Assembly: GCA_964565645.1 (NCBI GenBank) | Contig: CAZMFQ010000004.1 | Span: forward strand, 62,001-126,000 | Source: JAHIQC01 sp964565645 | GTDB lineage: Bacteria > Actinomycetota > Coriobacteriia > Anaerosomatales > JAHIQC01 | Direction: 5' to 3' | Length of the DNA: 64,000 nt | Part shown: in pieces, positions 8,252 through 16,613 of the stretch | How positions within the stretch are numbered: position 1 is the first letter of the stretch | How the letters are laid out: the number at the start of each line of letters is the position of its first letter | Notes under the pieces: model-generated | What the model saw: the letters and a program-made list of their open reading frames with translations, nothing else | The model's database searches: none | What the model was told of the DNA's origin: nothing | Made by a program: the position numbers and the translations under genes

Positions 8252-9504
8252 CGGTCCTCACCGCCGAGGAGCCGGTCGAGAGCGAGATCCCGTGCACGCT
8301 CGAGCACACCGGCCGCATCCCGCTCGCGTGCGCCGAATGCTCCGTCCACGCCGGCGAGCGCCTCGGCGAGCAGCGCCTGGGCCTGTTCCGGGTCCGCAAG
8401 CAGCGCGTCTGTGATGCGCACGAGATCGCCGCTGAAGTCTTCCACGCCTCTGAGGAACTCGACGTCGAGCGGGCCTTCGGTGGAGTCGCGCAACCGGTCG
8501 ATCCAGACCCAGGGGTACTCCGCCATCTGTTCCTCGCGGAGCTCCTCGAGAAGCTCGGCGGCCGCGGTCCCCCGGCTCAGCACGCCGTGGACGGAGGTCC
8601 GGCCGAGAAGCTCGAGGCGCACGATGACCGGTCTGCCGTCGGCCGCCCCGCGAACGTCGTCGCAGGCCGTACGGACGGCCGCACGCACGTCTTCGAGCGA
8701 GTCGATCGGTGCGGCGTCAAGCGACGCGGCCGACCAGCGCACCGCGCTCGTCTCGACGAACTCCTCGGCGAGCACCCGACCGCGCTCCATGGTCACGAGC
8801 CAGACCCCGTGGGGGCCGTCCTCTTTGGGGTTGAGCCCCTGTGGGCTGCCCGCGTAGCGGATCCGCGGGTCCTCGGCCAGGTCGGCCGGTTTGTGTATGT
8901 GGCCGAGCGCCCAGTAGTCGAAGCCGGAGTTGCGCAGGTCGTCGAGGGTGCACGGCGCATAGGGCTCGTAGCCCTCCTGCCCGCCCACGTTGGCGTGAAG
9001 GACCGCGATGGCGGTCTCGTCCGCGGGATCGCGCTCGAAACCGCGAGCGAGGTTCGTGCGAGTCGCCCCGGTGGCGTACCCGCGCCCGTAGACCGCGCAG
9101 AGCTGCGCGCCTGTGCCGGGGTCTGTGACGGGGAACCTCCCCACGGCGTCCGTGGGGAACACGATGACGTTCGCGGGAGTCTCCAGACGCGCGGACCAGC
9201 CGTCGGCGGGGTCGTGGTTGCCCTGGACGAGCAGGACCGACACACCGGCGGCCTCGAGCCGCCTGCACGCCGCCTGGAAACGCATCTGCGCACGCAGGGA
9301 CTTGTCGCGGCTGTTGTAGGCGTCGCCCGCGACGACGACGAAGTCGACGTCACGCTCCTCGGCGATCGAGACGATGCGGTCCAGCGCGGTGTATGTGGAC
9401 TCGACCAGTGAGTCCCTCACGCGCGGATCGGTCGCGTCCACCCCGCGGAACGGCGCATCAAGATGCAGGTCTGCGGCGTGTATGAAGGTGAAAGGACGAG
9501 CCAA
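8248..9504 (-). CDS. YhaO/SbcD-type metallophosphoesterase (DNA exonuclease)
   Basis: A 418-residue calcineurin-like nuclease. The metal-binding motifs are HAADLHLD at about residues 9-16, GDAYNSRD near 60, GNHD near 97 and GHIH near 196. This is the Mre11/SbcD/YhaO set. The C-terminal region (about 260-418) is helical and probably binds the ATPase partner. The start is TTG 9504, supported by GGGGG just upstream. The gene is first in a two-gene operon with the yhaN-like ATPase. A 9-bp inverted repeat straddles its predicted -10 element, which suggests repression. Confidence 0.9.
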   Translation of the reverse strand: MARPFTFIHAADLHLDAPFRGVDATDPRVRDSLVESTYTALDRIVSIAEERDVDFVVVAGDAYNSRDKSLRAQMRFQAACRRLEAAGVSVLLVQGNHDPADGWSARLETPANVIVFPTDAVGRFPVTDPGTGAQLCAVYGRGYATGATRTNLARGFERDPADETAIAVLHANVGGQEGYEPYAPCTLDDLRNSGFDYWALGHIHKPADLAEDPRIRYAGSPQGLNPKEDGPHGVWLVTMERGRVLAEEFVETSAVRWSAASLDAAPIDSLEDVRAAVRTACDDVRGAADGRPVIVRLELLGRTSVHGVLSRGTAAAELLEELREEQMAEYPWVWIDRLRDSTEGPLDVEFLRGVEDFSGDLVRITDALLADPEQAQALLAEALAGVDGAFGARERDAAGVLERARDLALDRLLGGEDR

Positions 9505-9528
9505 CGGACCCCCTCGGCGATTCGCACT

Positions 9529-9568
9529 CCGTGTCAGGGTTCCACTATACGGGGAGCGTCTGACACGG
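9529..9568 (-). promoter_or_regulatory. Predicted promoter and flanking inverted repeat of the yhaO-yhaN operon
   Basis: On the minus strand TATAGT (9549-9544) is a good -10 element 40 bp upstream of the TTG start. A perfect 9-bp inverted repeat, CCGTGTCAG (9529-9537) and CTGACACGG (9560-9568), brackets it symmetrically. This is a typical arrangement for a dimeric repressor. The arms do not match an actinobacterial LexA box that I know. No good -35 is visible. Confidence 0.5.
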
Positions 9569-9606
9569 GACAGCGCCCGGATGCAGGAGGCAGCGCGACC
9601 CGGAGC

Positions 9607-10176
9607 CTACTCCGCCGCCGGCAGGACCCCCGTGCGGCGCAGAACGCGAGCCACGCCGACAGCGACGAGCGCTTTGGCGACATCGATGAGCACGAACGGT
9701 GCGACGCCCGCGGTGAACGCGGCTCCCCAGCCCATGCCCGACACGAAGTGCAACTGCACCCAGCCGAGGAGGTAGATGAGCGCGACGCACACCGATGCGG
9801 CGAGCGCGTCCCGGGCGACGTCGGGCAGCGGAGCGGCCATCTCGCGGGCAAGCGAACCGGCAACCGCCCCCACGAAGAAACCGAGGAGGTAGCCTCCGGT
9901 CGGGCCGAAGAGCACGCCGAGCCCTCCCTGCATGCCTGAGAAGACCGGCAACCCGATCCCGCCCATGATCAGGTACAGCCCGACGGCCATGGCGGCGGGC
10001 ACGGGCCGGCATATCAGCGCGATGAGCACGATCACGAACACCTGCAGCGTGAGCGGGACCGCGCCGAGCGGGATCGTCACGAGGACCGAGGCCGCCAAGA
10101 GCGCCGCCAAAAGCGCCGCAAGCACGGATTCGCGGGTCGCTCCCCGCGGCCGGACCGCCGATGTCATCTCGCTCAT
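9607..10176 (-). CDS. bioY: Biotin transporter substrate-binding (S) component BioY
   Basis: A 189-residue polytopic membrane protein with about six helices. The BioY family pattern is visible: the early PLTLQVF segment, GGIGLPVFSG and GGYLLGF. BioY captures biotin and normally works with an ECF module (EcfT plus ATPases). No such genes are nearby, so it either uses a shared module encoded elsewhere or works alone. The start is ATG 10176 with GGAGGG upstream. The gene appears monocistronic, since the neighbours are about 100 bp away in promoter-like gaps. A BirA-type operator overlaps its leader, so biotin should repress it. Confidence 0.93.
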   Translation of the reverse strand: MSEMTSAVRPRGATRESVLAALLAALLAASVLVTIPLGAVPLTLQVFVIVLIALICRPVPAAMAVGLYLIMGGIGLPVFSGMQGGLGVLFGPTGGYLLGFFVGAVAGSLAREMAAPLPDVARDALAASVCVALIYLLGWVQLHFVSGMGWGAAFTAGVAPFVLIDVAKALVAVGVARVLRRTGVLPAAE

Positions 10177-10185
10177 GTACCCTCC

Positions 10186-10211
10186 GTTAACCGTTGCGTG
10201 TGATGGTTAAC
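10186..10211 (-). promoter_or_regulatory. BirA-type operator upstream of bioY
   Basis: GTTAACC (10186-10192) and GGTTAAC (10205-10211) form a perfect 7-bp inverted repeat separated by 12 bp. This closely resembles the bacterial BirA operator, TTGTnAACC-spacer-GGTTnACAA, in which the spacer is usually 14-16 bp. It lies directly upstream of the bioY ribosome-binding site. A BirA with an N-terminal HTH domain is encoded at 17484-18470, so the regulator and the site are both present. Confidence 0.75.
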
Positions 10212-10250
10212 GACGGTATGCGCAGAGCGGGCCCGCGTCAAGCGGCGCGA

Positions 10251-10979
10251 TCACGCGTCGGGGACGCTGACACCCGAGAGCTGCACGAGCCGTCCGGCCA
10301 CGAGCGGCTCGTCCCATCCCGGCTGCGGCTGCTCTCCATACGCTGCGAGCGCCTGGACGGCGACCTGCCAGCGGCCCTCGGGCGACAGTGCCGCGCGGCG
10401 CTCGAGATACTCGCCGACGAGATCCGCCAGCTCCTCGGCTTTGCCCCCCGCCACGGGCAGGCGCGCGGGAGGCTCATCGAGGATGACCACCGTACCGGCC
10501 GCGATATCGCCGAGACGCTGCGAGCGGCGGGTCACGAACATCGAGATGATGCCGACGGAGTACAGGCCGGGCAGAAGGTCGATGATGCGCACGATGTTGC
10601 GGGTGAACGAGTCGAGGACGCCAACGCGGCTTCCGTCCTCGCGCACCACACGTATCCGCATGACACGCTTGCCCAGCGTCCGCCCGTTGCGGACCACCTC
10701 GCCGAAGATGTAGTAGCCCCAGTACGTGACGAACATGATGAAGATGAGCAACGCGATTGCCCACGGCCCGAAGGTGTCGACACCGCCCAGCGAGAGCCGC
10801 GAGATCAGGGAGGCCGCGATCAGGAACAGGGCGAACTCCGCGAAGAGGATCGCCCCGAGGGTGAACAGGTCGACCACGGCCGCGATCCCCCGGGAGCCGA
10901 AACCCGCGATGCGGAACGAGACGACGACGGCCTCGGGAGTCTCGACGTCCAGAACGCGACCGACCGCTCGCTCTACCAC
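10251..10979 (-). CDS. RDD-family membrane protein
   Basis: A 242-residue protein with about three membrane segments (roughly residues 24-44, 55-80 and 125-145 region). The RDD-type features are RIAGFGSRGIAAVVDLF near the N-terminus and GRTLGKRVMRIRVV in the middle. A soluble C-terminal tail of about 80 residues follows. The start is GTG 10979, chosen because AAGGAGGA lies 4 nt upstream. It is divergent from the SpoIIM-like gene; RDD, SpoIIM, DUF58 and MoxR genes often cluster in Actinomycetota. The molecular function is not established. Confidence 0.82.
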   Translation of the reverse strand: MVERAVGRVLDVETPEAVVVSFRIAGFGSRGIAAVVDLFTLGAILFAEFALFLIAASLISRLSLGGVDTFGPWAIALLIFIMFVTYWGYYIFGEVVRNGRTLGKRVMRIRVVREDGSRVGVLDSFTRNIVRIIDLLPGLYSVGIISMFVTRRSQRLGDIAAGTVVILDEPPARLPVAGGKAEELADLVGEYLERRAALSPEGRWQVAVQALAAYGEQPQPGWDEPLVAGRLVQLSGVSVPDA

Positions 10980-11012
10980 GCGCTCCTCCTTGGGTGTCCC
11001 GGCTGCAGACCC

Positions 11013-11041
11013 ATCATAGGCACGGCGGCGCATGGCTGCCA
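11013..11041 (-). promoter_or_regulatory. Predicted promoter of the RDD gene
   Basis: On the minus strand TATGAT (11018-11013) is preceded by TGGCAG (11041-11036) at a 17-bp spacing. The -10 is strong and the -35 weak. It lies 34 bp upstream of the GTG start. Confidence 0.5.
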
Positions 11042-11095
11042 GAGCGGATATCGGCGGCACCGCCGCCGCGTGCTAGCATTGCCGCGGGAGGTGCC

Positions 11096-12067
11096 ATGCA
11101 GGAGCAGGAGTTCATAGCAGGCTCACGCGAGGTCTGGGAGCGTCTGGAGTCCGCGCTCGCCGAGCGCAAGGGCAAGGGTGTCGCCCAGATGCCCGCGGTC
11201 GAGCTTCGGCGCCTTCATGAGGACTACCGCCGCGCGGCCGCGGACCTAGCCTACGCGCAGACCCACTACCCCGACACGCAGACGCATGCGTTCCTCAACG
11301 ACCTCGTGGGCCTGGCCCACACGGAACTCTATGGTGCCGCGCCGCGAAGGATCGTGTCGCTGTGGCGTTTCATGGCGACCGGGTATCCCCGGCTCGTGCG
11401 CGCACACGCTCGCGAGGTCGCCCTCGCGAGCGGGCTTCTGCTCGGCGCGATGATGCTCGGCCTCCTGCTCGCGTACGTGAACTACCCGCTCGCACGCGTG
11501 TTCATCCCCGAGGGACTGCGCGACGGCGTGGGCGACAGGATCGCGCAAGGCGCCGACGCCGGGGCGATCTCGGCAAGCGTCGCACCGCTGCTCACGGCGG
11601 GTATCACCGCGAACAACATCCAGGTGGCGCTCATGGCGTTCGCGGGCGGCATGACGCTCGGCGCGCTCACCGCCTACGCGATGATCCAGAACGGCCTCCT
11701 CCTCGGCGCACTCGCCGGGGTCTTCAGCAAGGCGGGCGGCACGCTGTTCTTCTGGGCGCTCATACTGCCCCACGGCTCGCTCGAACTGCCCGCGATCATC
11801 CTGGCGGGGGCATCGGGGCTCACACTCGCCCGCGCCCTCATCTCGCCGGGCGACCTGCCGAGGATGAGTTCGCTGCGCGCGGCCTCCCCCGACGCGGTCC
11901 GACTCGTGCTCGGCACCATCCCGCTGTTCGCGATCGCCGGCGTGATCGAGGGGTTCTTCACCCCGTCGCAGGTGGACCCGGCCCTCAAGCTCGCTTTCGG
12001 GCTGTTGCTCTCCGGTCTGCTCCTCGGCTATCTGGGCTTTGCCGGGCGACGCGGCGAGGGCGCGTAG
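11096..12067 (+). CDS. SpoIIM-family (DUF95) membrane protein
   Basis: A 323-residue protein with a soluble N-terminal part (about 1-100) and about six membrane helices after residue 100. It belongs to the stage II sporulation protein M family, recognised by the overall layout and the NNIQVALMAFAGGMTLG segment. In non-sporulating Actinomycetota this family sits beside RDD, MoxR and DUF58 genes, as here, and is thought to work in envelope processes rather than sporulation. ATG 11096 is preceded by GGGAGG. A TAGCAT at 11074-11079 could be its -10. It faces the DUF58 gene end-on with a 23-bp gap. Confidence 0.85.
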   Translation: MQEQEFIAGSREVWERLESALAERKGKGVAQMPAVELRRLHEDYRRAAADLAYAQTHYPDTQTHAFLNDLVGLAHTELYGAAPRRIVSLWRFMATGYPRLVRAHAREVALASGLLLGAMMLGLLLAYVNYPLARVFIPEGLRDGVGDRIAQGADAGAISASVAPLLTAGITANNIQVALMAFAGGMTLGALTAYAMIQNGLLLGALAGVFSKAGGTLFFWALILPHGSLELPAIILAGASGLTLARALISPGDLPRMSSLRAASPDAVRLVLGTIPLFAIAGVIEGFFTPSQVDPALKLAFGLLLSGLLLGYLGFAGRRGEGA

Positions 12068-12090
12068 CCTTGAGCCCACCCCGGCCTTGG

Positions 12091-13437
12091 CTACAGGCGG
12101 CCGCGGGCCTTGAGCTCGAGGTAGCGGTTGACCGCCGCGATCGAGAGCTTCTCGGGCGCGACATCGAGCACGAGCGAGCCGCGCGCCTGCAGTAGCCGCA
12201 TCGCCGCCGCCTTGTCGAGCAGGATGTCTTGGGCGACCGACGCCCGAAACGCCTCGAAGGCGTCCGCGGGCTCGACGGTGGCAAGCTCCTCGACCTGCGC
12301 GTTGCGCTGCGTGACCACCAGCGGAAGGTGCCGCGAGGATATCTGGCCGAGGACCGCGAGCAGCCGGCGCGAGGGCTCGGTGCCCACGAGCTCGGTGAAC
12401 AGCACCACAAGCGAGCGCTTGGAGACCCTCGTGGCCAGGTACCGCATGGCGCGGGCGTAGTCGGGCTCCTCGACGCGCTCCTCGACCGCGTAGAGCGCTT
12501 CGAGGATGGCGAGGAACTGGCGATGGCCCTTCCTCGGCGGGAGGAAGCGCTCGATATCGCGCGCGAACACGAGCAGGCCGACGTTGTCGCCCGCGGTCGA
12601 GGCGAGCCACGCGAGCAGCAGCGTGGCGTTTATCGCGCGGTCGAGTTTGGACAGGCCGCCCACGCGCGCGGTCATCAGCCGGCCCGCGTCGATGGCGAGC
12701 ACGATGGTCTGGCTGCGCTCGGCCTCGAAGCGCCGCACGACCGGCTTGCCGCGCCGAGCGGTCGCCTTCCAGTCGATGTCGCGATAGTCGTCGCCGTGCT
12801 CGTAGTCGCGCAGCGACTCGAACTCGCGGCCGACGCCCGAGAACCGCGCCGCGCGCACGCCGATCTCGTGGAGCATGCCCCGGCGGGCGAGCAGCGAGTA
12901 GCCGTGGACCGCCTGGATGTCGGGGTAGACGCGCACCTCCTCGGCGGTCGAAAGCGAGAAGACGCGACCGGCCAGCGCGCGCGGGCCGACGGAGCGCAGC
13001 GCGACATCCCCGAACTCGTACGCGCCACGCGCTGACGGCGTGTACGCGAGCGGGACCTCGTGACGGCTGTGCGCCGCCATCTCGAGCGGCCCGAACGTCC
13101 GAACGCCGCCAAAGCCGCTCGGCGGGGTCTCACGGCCCGTCACCGTTCCCAGGCGGCCGGAGACGTTTCTGAGCGTCACGGTCGTGCGGTTGGGCACGCC
13201 TATGGAGAACTTGGGTGGCGTCAGGCGCTCGCCCCTCACATCGTCGGGGCCGAGCGCGTCGCGAAGGTCGAGCGCCACAAGCGCACCCCACAACGCCACC
13301 CACGCAAGGGCGACCACGTACGCGACCCAGCCCTGCACCCACGCGAGCACGAGCGCGGGTGCGAACAGGAGCGCGGCGGCGCGCGGCGTGAGATGCACGC
13401 CGGCGATCCTCGCGAAGATGGCAGAGATGCGGCTCAT
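12091..13437 (-). CDS. DUF58 domain protein
   Basis: A 448-residue protein with two N-terminal membrane helices (about 17-55), then a beta-rich region and a C-terminal VWA-like domain. The diagnostic DUF58 block is SLRDYEHGDDYRDIDWKAT at about residues 209-227, followed by LAIDAGR where VWA proteins carry a metal-site DxSxS; the serines are absent, so classical metal binding is doubtful. DUF58 proteins partner with MoxR ATPases. Its ATG overlaps the moxR stop by 4 nt (13434-13437), indicating translational coupling. Probable role: MoxR-assisted assembly of an envelope or protease-type complex. This is inferred from context. Confidence 0.85.
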   Translation of the reverse strand: MSRISAIFARIAGVHLTPRAAALLFAPALVLAWVQGWVAYVVALAWVALWGALVALDLRDALGPDDVRGERLTPPKFSIGVPNRTTVTLRNVSGRLGTVTGRETPPSGFGGVRTFGPLEMAAHSRHEVPLAYTPSARGAYEFGDVALRSVGPRALAGRVFSLSTAEEVRVYPDIQAVHGYSLLARRGMLHEIGVRAARFSGVGREFESLRDYEHGDDYRDIDWKATARRGKPVVRRFEAERSQTIVLAIDAGRLMTARVGGLSKLDRAINATLLLAWLASTAGDNVGLLVFARDIERFLPPRKGHRQFLAILEALYAVEERVEEPDYARAMRYLATRVSKRSLVVLFTELVGTEPSRRLLAVLGQISSRHLPLVVTQRNAQVEELATVEPADAFEAFRASVAQDILLDKAAAMRLLQARGSLVLDVAPEKLSIAAVNRYLELKARGRL

Positions 13438-14393
13438 CGGGGGACCGGCACGCCTTCCACGATGTCGCGCAGCACCGGGTCGATCGAGGTGCCCTCGATC
13501 TCGACCTCGGGGCGCAGGAGCACGCGGTGACGCAGGCACGGGAACGCCATCGTCTTCACGTCGTCGGGCGTCATGAAGTCCCGTCCGCCGAGGAGCGCGA
13601 GCGCTCGTGACGCCGTGAGCAGGCTCACCGCGGCGCGGGGGCTCGCTCCGAGCTCCACCGACGGATGCAGCCGTGACGCGCGCGCGATCTCGGTGACATA
13701 GGCCACGACCGATTCGTCGACGACCACTCTTTCGAGTTCCTCGCGCGCCGCGGCGACATCGTCAAGCGACGCGACCGGCGCAAGTCCGAGCGCGTCGAGA
13801 TCCATCCACGAGCCGCCGTCGAGGTGGCGCCGGACGATCTCGGTCTCCTCGGCCTGGCTCGGATACTGCACGATGACCTTCTGCTGAAAGCGGTCGAGCT
13901 GCGCCTCGGGCAGCGGGTAGGTGCCTTCGTACTCGACCGGGTTCTGGGTCGCGACGACGATGAACGGGCGCGGGAGTTGATGGCTCACGCCGTCGACGGT
14001 GACCTGCCCCTCCTGCATCGCCTCGAGCAGCGCCGCCTGCGTCTTGGGGGGTGTGCGGTTGATCTCGTCGGCCAGCACGAGGTTCGCGAAGACCGGTCCG
14101 CGCCGCATCTCGAAGGTGCCGCGCTGGGCGTCGAACACGTTGGTGCCCACCACGTCGGCCGGCATCATGTCCGGGCTGACCTGGATGCGCTTGAACGAGG
14201 CGTCGAGCGAACGTGCGAGCGCGCGCGCCAGGAGCGTCTTGGCCGTGCCCGGCACGCCTTCGACAAGCACGTGTCCGCCGGTGATGAGCCCGACAAGCAG
14301 GCTGTCCACCAGCTCCGTCTGCCCGACGACCGCTTTGGCGACCTCCGCGCGCACCGCCTCCGCCATCGAGAGCGCTCTACCTGTTTGAGCCAT
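13434..14393 (-). CDS. MoxR-family AAA+ ATPase
   Basis: A 319-residue AAA+ chaperone-like ATPase. Walker A is GVPGTAKTLLARALA at about residues 41-55, Walker B is LADEINRTPPKTQAALLEAM, and sensor 1 lies in VVATQNPVEYEGTYPLPEAQ. The ATG at 14393 has GGAGGG 5 nt upstream; a GTG one codon earlier is possible. Its 5' end overlaps the upstream DUF4350 gene by 17 bp, and its stop overlaps the DUF58 start. The operon DUF4129-DUF4350-MoxR-DUF58 is a known actinobacterial arrangement for MoxR systems. Confidence 0.93.
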   Translation of the reverse strand: MAQTGRALSMAEAVRAEVAKAVVGQTELVDSLLVGLITGGHVLVEGVPGTAKTLLARALARSLDASFKRIQVSPDMMPADVVGTNVFDAQRGTFEMRRGPVFANLVLADEINRTPPKTQAALLEAMQEGQVTVDGVSHQLPRPFIVVATQNPVEYEGTYPLPEAQLDRFQQKVIVQYPSQAEETEIVRRHLDGGSWMDLDALGLAPVASLDDVAAAREELERVVVDESVVAYVTEIARASRLHPSVELGASPRAAVSLLTASRALALLGGRDFMTPDDVKTMAFPCLRHRVLLRPEVEIEGTSIDPVLRDIVEGVPVPR

Positions 14394-15492
14394 CACGACC
14401 CTCCACTTCCCGTCTCGCCCGCGCGATATCGCGGGCGCATCTCACGAACTCGTCTTCGGTCATACCGTCCGCCGAGGAGACCCGCTCGAACAGCTCGGCG
14501 TAGCGTGGTTCTCGTGCGAGCGCCGCCTCGAGGCCGCCGTAGCGGCGCACGAGCGCGGTGCGCAGGCCGCCCGCGAGCGACTCGAGGGACTCCCGGCGCG
14601 CGCCCGCTTTGCGGTAGAGCTCGGCGAGCGAGCCGATGTAGGCACCCGTGCGCACCGTATGCTCCGGCGGCGCCTCGATCGGTGCGCCGGTGCGGCGGGC
14701 GGCCGACCACAGCAGCACGGCGACCGCCGCGAACGCGAGCAGCAGGGCCGAACGGCCTCCCGACGCGAGCCGGTCCCAGATGCCGCCGCCCTTCACGAAG
14801 CCGTGATGGTACTCGTCGAAATACACGGATCCCCGTGACGCGACGAGCAGCGTCGCAAGCCGGGCGTTGTCCGCCTCGCCGATCCCCGCGTTGCTTGCGG
14901 GGAACACGCTCGCCATCCACACGACCTCGCCCCTGCCCCGCACCCGGCTCGCGAGGTACTGCCCGTCGGTGTCCTTGAGGTGCGTGATCCACTGCGGGCT
15001 GTCCAGCAGCATGCGCGCGTCGTCCGCGGTCACCCGCTGCACACCCTGCGCGTAGACGCCGGGGAGCAGGGGCCGCAGCGTGGTCTCATGTCCCGCGCGC
15101 GAACTGCCGCCCAGCCCCGCCATCGCCTCCTCGGCATACCTGCCCATGAGGACGACGCGGTTCCCCTTCTCGACCCACAGCCCGAGCTGGCGCTTCTCGT
15201 ACGGCGTCGGTGTGCGCTCCAGCGGCTCCTCGGCGGCTATCACGATCGTGCCCGACTTGGGCAACTCGTCGAAGCTCTGCAGGGTGTCGCGCTCGACCCC
15301 GAGCTCGTCGAGGTAGGTGTAGAGCAGCTTGGTACCGGCGTCCCCGCTCGCGAACACGGAGCCGGGCGGCGCGTCGACGAGGTAGTAGTCCTGGGAGAGC
15401 CGCACGAGCCCCGCGTACGCGGCGATGAGCGCCACGGCGATGCCGACAAGGATCAGGGTGGAAGGGTCGAGGCGCAGCGAGCTCCGCTTCAC
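14377..15492 (-). CDS. DUF4350-domain membrane protein
   Basis: A 371-residue protein with an N-terminal membrane helix (about 13-30), a large extracytoplasmic domain resembling DUF4350, a second membrane helix near 245-265, and a cytoplasmic helical tail. The central domain contains GTIVIAAEEPLERTPTPYEK and VVLMGRY, as in proteins of this family that look like inactive glutamine-amidotransferase folds. The start is GTG 15492, overlapping the preceding stop by 4 nt. It is the middle gene of the MoxR/DUF58 cluster and probably forms a membrane complex with its neighbours. Function unknown. Confidence 0.75.
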   Translation of the reverse strand: MKRSSLRLDPSTLILVGIAVALIAAYAGLVRLSQDYYLVDAPPGSVFASGDAGTKLLYTYLDELGVERDTLQSFDELPKSGTIVIAAEEPLERTPTPYEKRQLGLWVEKGNRVVLMGRYAEEAMAGLGGSSRAGHETTLRPLLPGVYAQGVQRVTADDARMLLDSPQWITHLKDTDGQYLASRVRGRGEVVWMASVFPASNAGIGEADNARLATLLVASRGSVYFDEYHHGFVKGGGIWDRLASGGRSALLLAFAAVAVLLWSAARRTGAPIEAPPEHTVRTGAYIGSLAELYRKAGARRESLESLAGGLRTALVRRYGGLEAALAREPRYAELFERVSSADGMTEDEFVRCARDIARARREVEGRDGSNR

Positions 15493-16613
15493 GACTGCTC
15501 ACCGCCTTGCGCGGCCTCGCCGCCGACGTCGGCGCCGGGGCCGGCCGTCGGAGCGTCCTGTCCGGCGAGCCGGTCGAGGACCCGCAGGTACTCGTCGCGC
15601 GCCGTCGCAAAGCCTGTGGCGCCGGGATCGTGATGGCCGTACCACGCGCGCTCGAACACAGCGCACAGCGCGGCGAGCGGCTCGTAGACATGCGGTGCCG
15701 CCGGACGGATCTCGAGCAGGAGCTCGCCGTTGGTGCGCCGGTGTGTCTCGACGATGTAACCGGTCTCCACCAGACTGCGCGCCGCTCCGCCGAAGAGCGC
15801 TCTGACGGCGTCACGCCACTCCTCGCGTGAAGCGAGCTCGTCCGCGTGCGCGAGCGCATCGGCCGGAAGCCCGAGCGCAGCCTCGACGACGACCTCGTCG
15901 GACGCCAACCGCGGTCTCGCCGGTTTACGGGCCGTGCCCGACCGAAGGCTCATGACGACACGAACGAGCATCCAGAGCAGGCCGAGAGCCAGGCCCACGA
16001 GCACGACGATGGTCGCGATCCGCATGGTGCTCGCGCCGCCCGGCGTGGCTTCCGAGGAATCCCAGAGCTTGAGGATGAACTCCCCGAGCCTGTCAACGAG
16101 AGCCGCGAACCACTCGGAGACGGGGTTGCGCGACTCCTTGACCTGGTCGGCCAGGAGAGCGTCGAGCGCATCGGCATCCTGCGGGACCGCCTCGCCCGGC
16201 TCCCCCGCGGAGACGCTCAGGGCGGCCAGATGCCCCTGCATGTCCTCGAGGATGCGCACGCGCTTGGCATGCGAGTCCTGCGTCGCGAGCCGTTCCGCCA
16301 GGCTTGCGAGCACCGTGTTGTCCACGGTCACGACCTCGCCGCCGGGCATGGTGACACGCTCGGTCTCCGGCAGAAGCGACGCCACCTCGGCAGAGACGGC
16401 GTTCGCCTCCTCGGCGCTCACCGAGGTGTCCGTGACCGCGTCGTCAACGACAGATGCGGCCCGGGCGACCCGGTCGGTGTATGAGTCGAGCGTGTCGTCA
16501 GCGGCGTGTGCGCGCGGCCCTGCGAAGGCCGCGAGCATGGTCGCGAGCGCAAGGACGAGGAGCATGCGCATGATGCGCACAGTCGCCCGCGATCGGTGAC
16601 CGGACGCGCTCAT
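15489..16613 (-). CDS. DUF4129-domain secreted or membrane protein
   Basis: A 374-residue protein with a signal peptide (about residues 14-38, ending AHA), a long extracytoplasmic helical region, a membrane helix near 202-222 and a C-terminal cytoplasmic domain of DUF4129 type. The latter has REEWRDAVRALFGGAARSLVE and ETHRRTNGELL, typical of transglutaminase-associated DUF4129 tails. The start is ATG 16613, overlapping the upstream stop by one base. It is the second gene in the membrane/MoxR operon. Confidence 0.75.
   Translation of the reverse strand: MSASGHRSRATVRIMRMLLVLALATMLAAFAGPRAHAADDTLDSYTDRVARAASVVDDAVTDTSVSAEEANAVSAEVASLLPETERVTMPGGEVVTVDNTVLASLAERLATQDSHAKRVRILEDMQGHLAALSVSAGEPGEAVPQDADALDALLADQVKESRNPVSEWFAALVDRLGEFILKLWDSSEATPGGASTMRIATIVVLVGLALGLLWMLVRVVMSLRSGTARKPARPRLASDEVVVEAALGLPADALAHADELASREEWRDAVRALFGGAARSLVETGYIVETHRRTNGELLLEIRPAAPHVYEPLAALCAVFERAWYGHHDPGATGFATARDEYLRVLDRLAGQDAPTAGPGADVGGEAAQGGEQS

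Noticed and set aside
11246..12610. 454-residue minus-strand open frame across the SpoIIM and DUF58 genes
   Set aside because: It is an antisense shadow; it crosses two genes on different strands and has an Arg/Glu-rich composition typical of GC-rich artefact frames.
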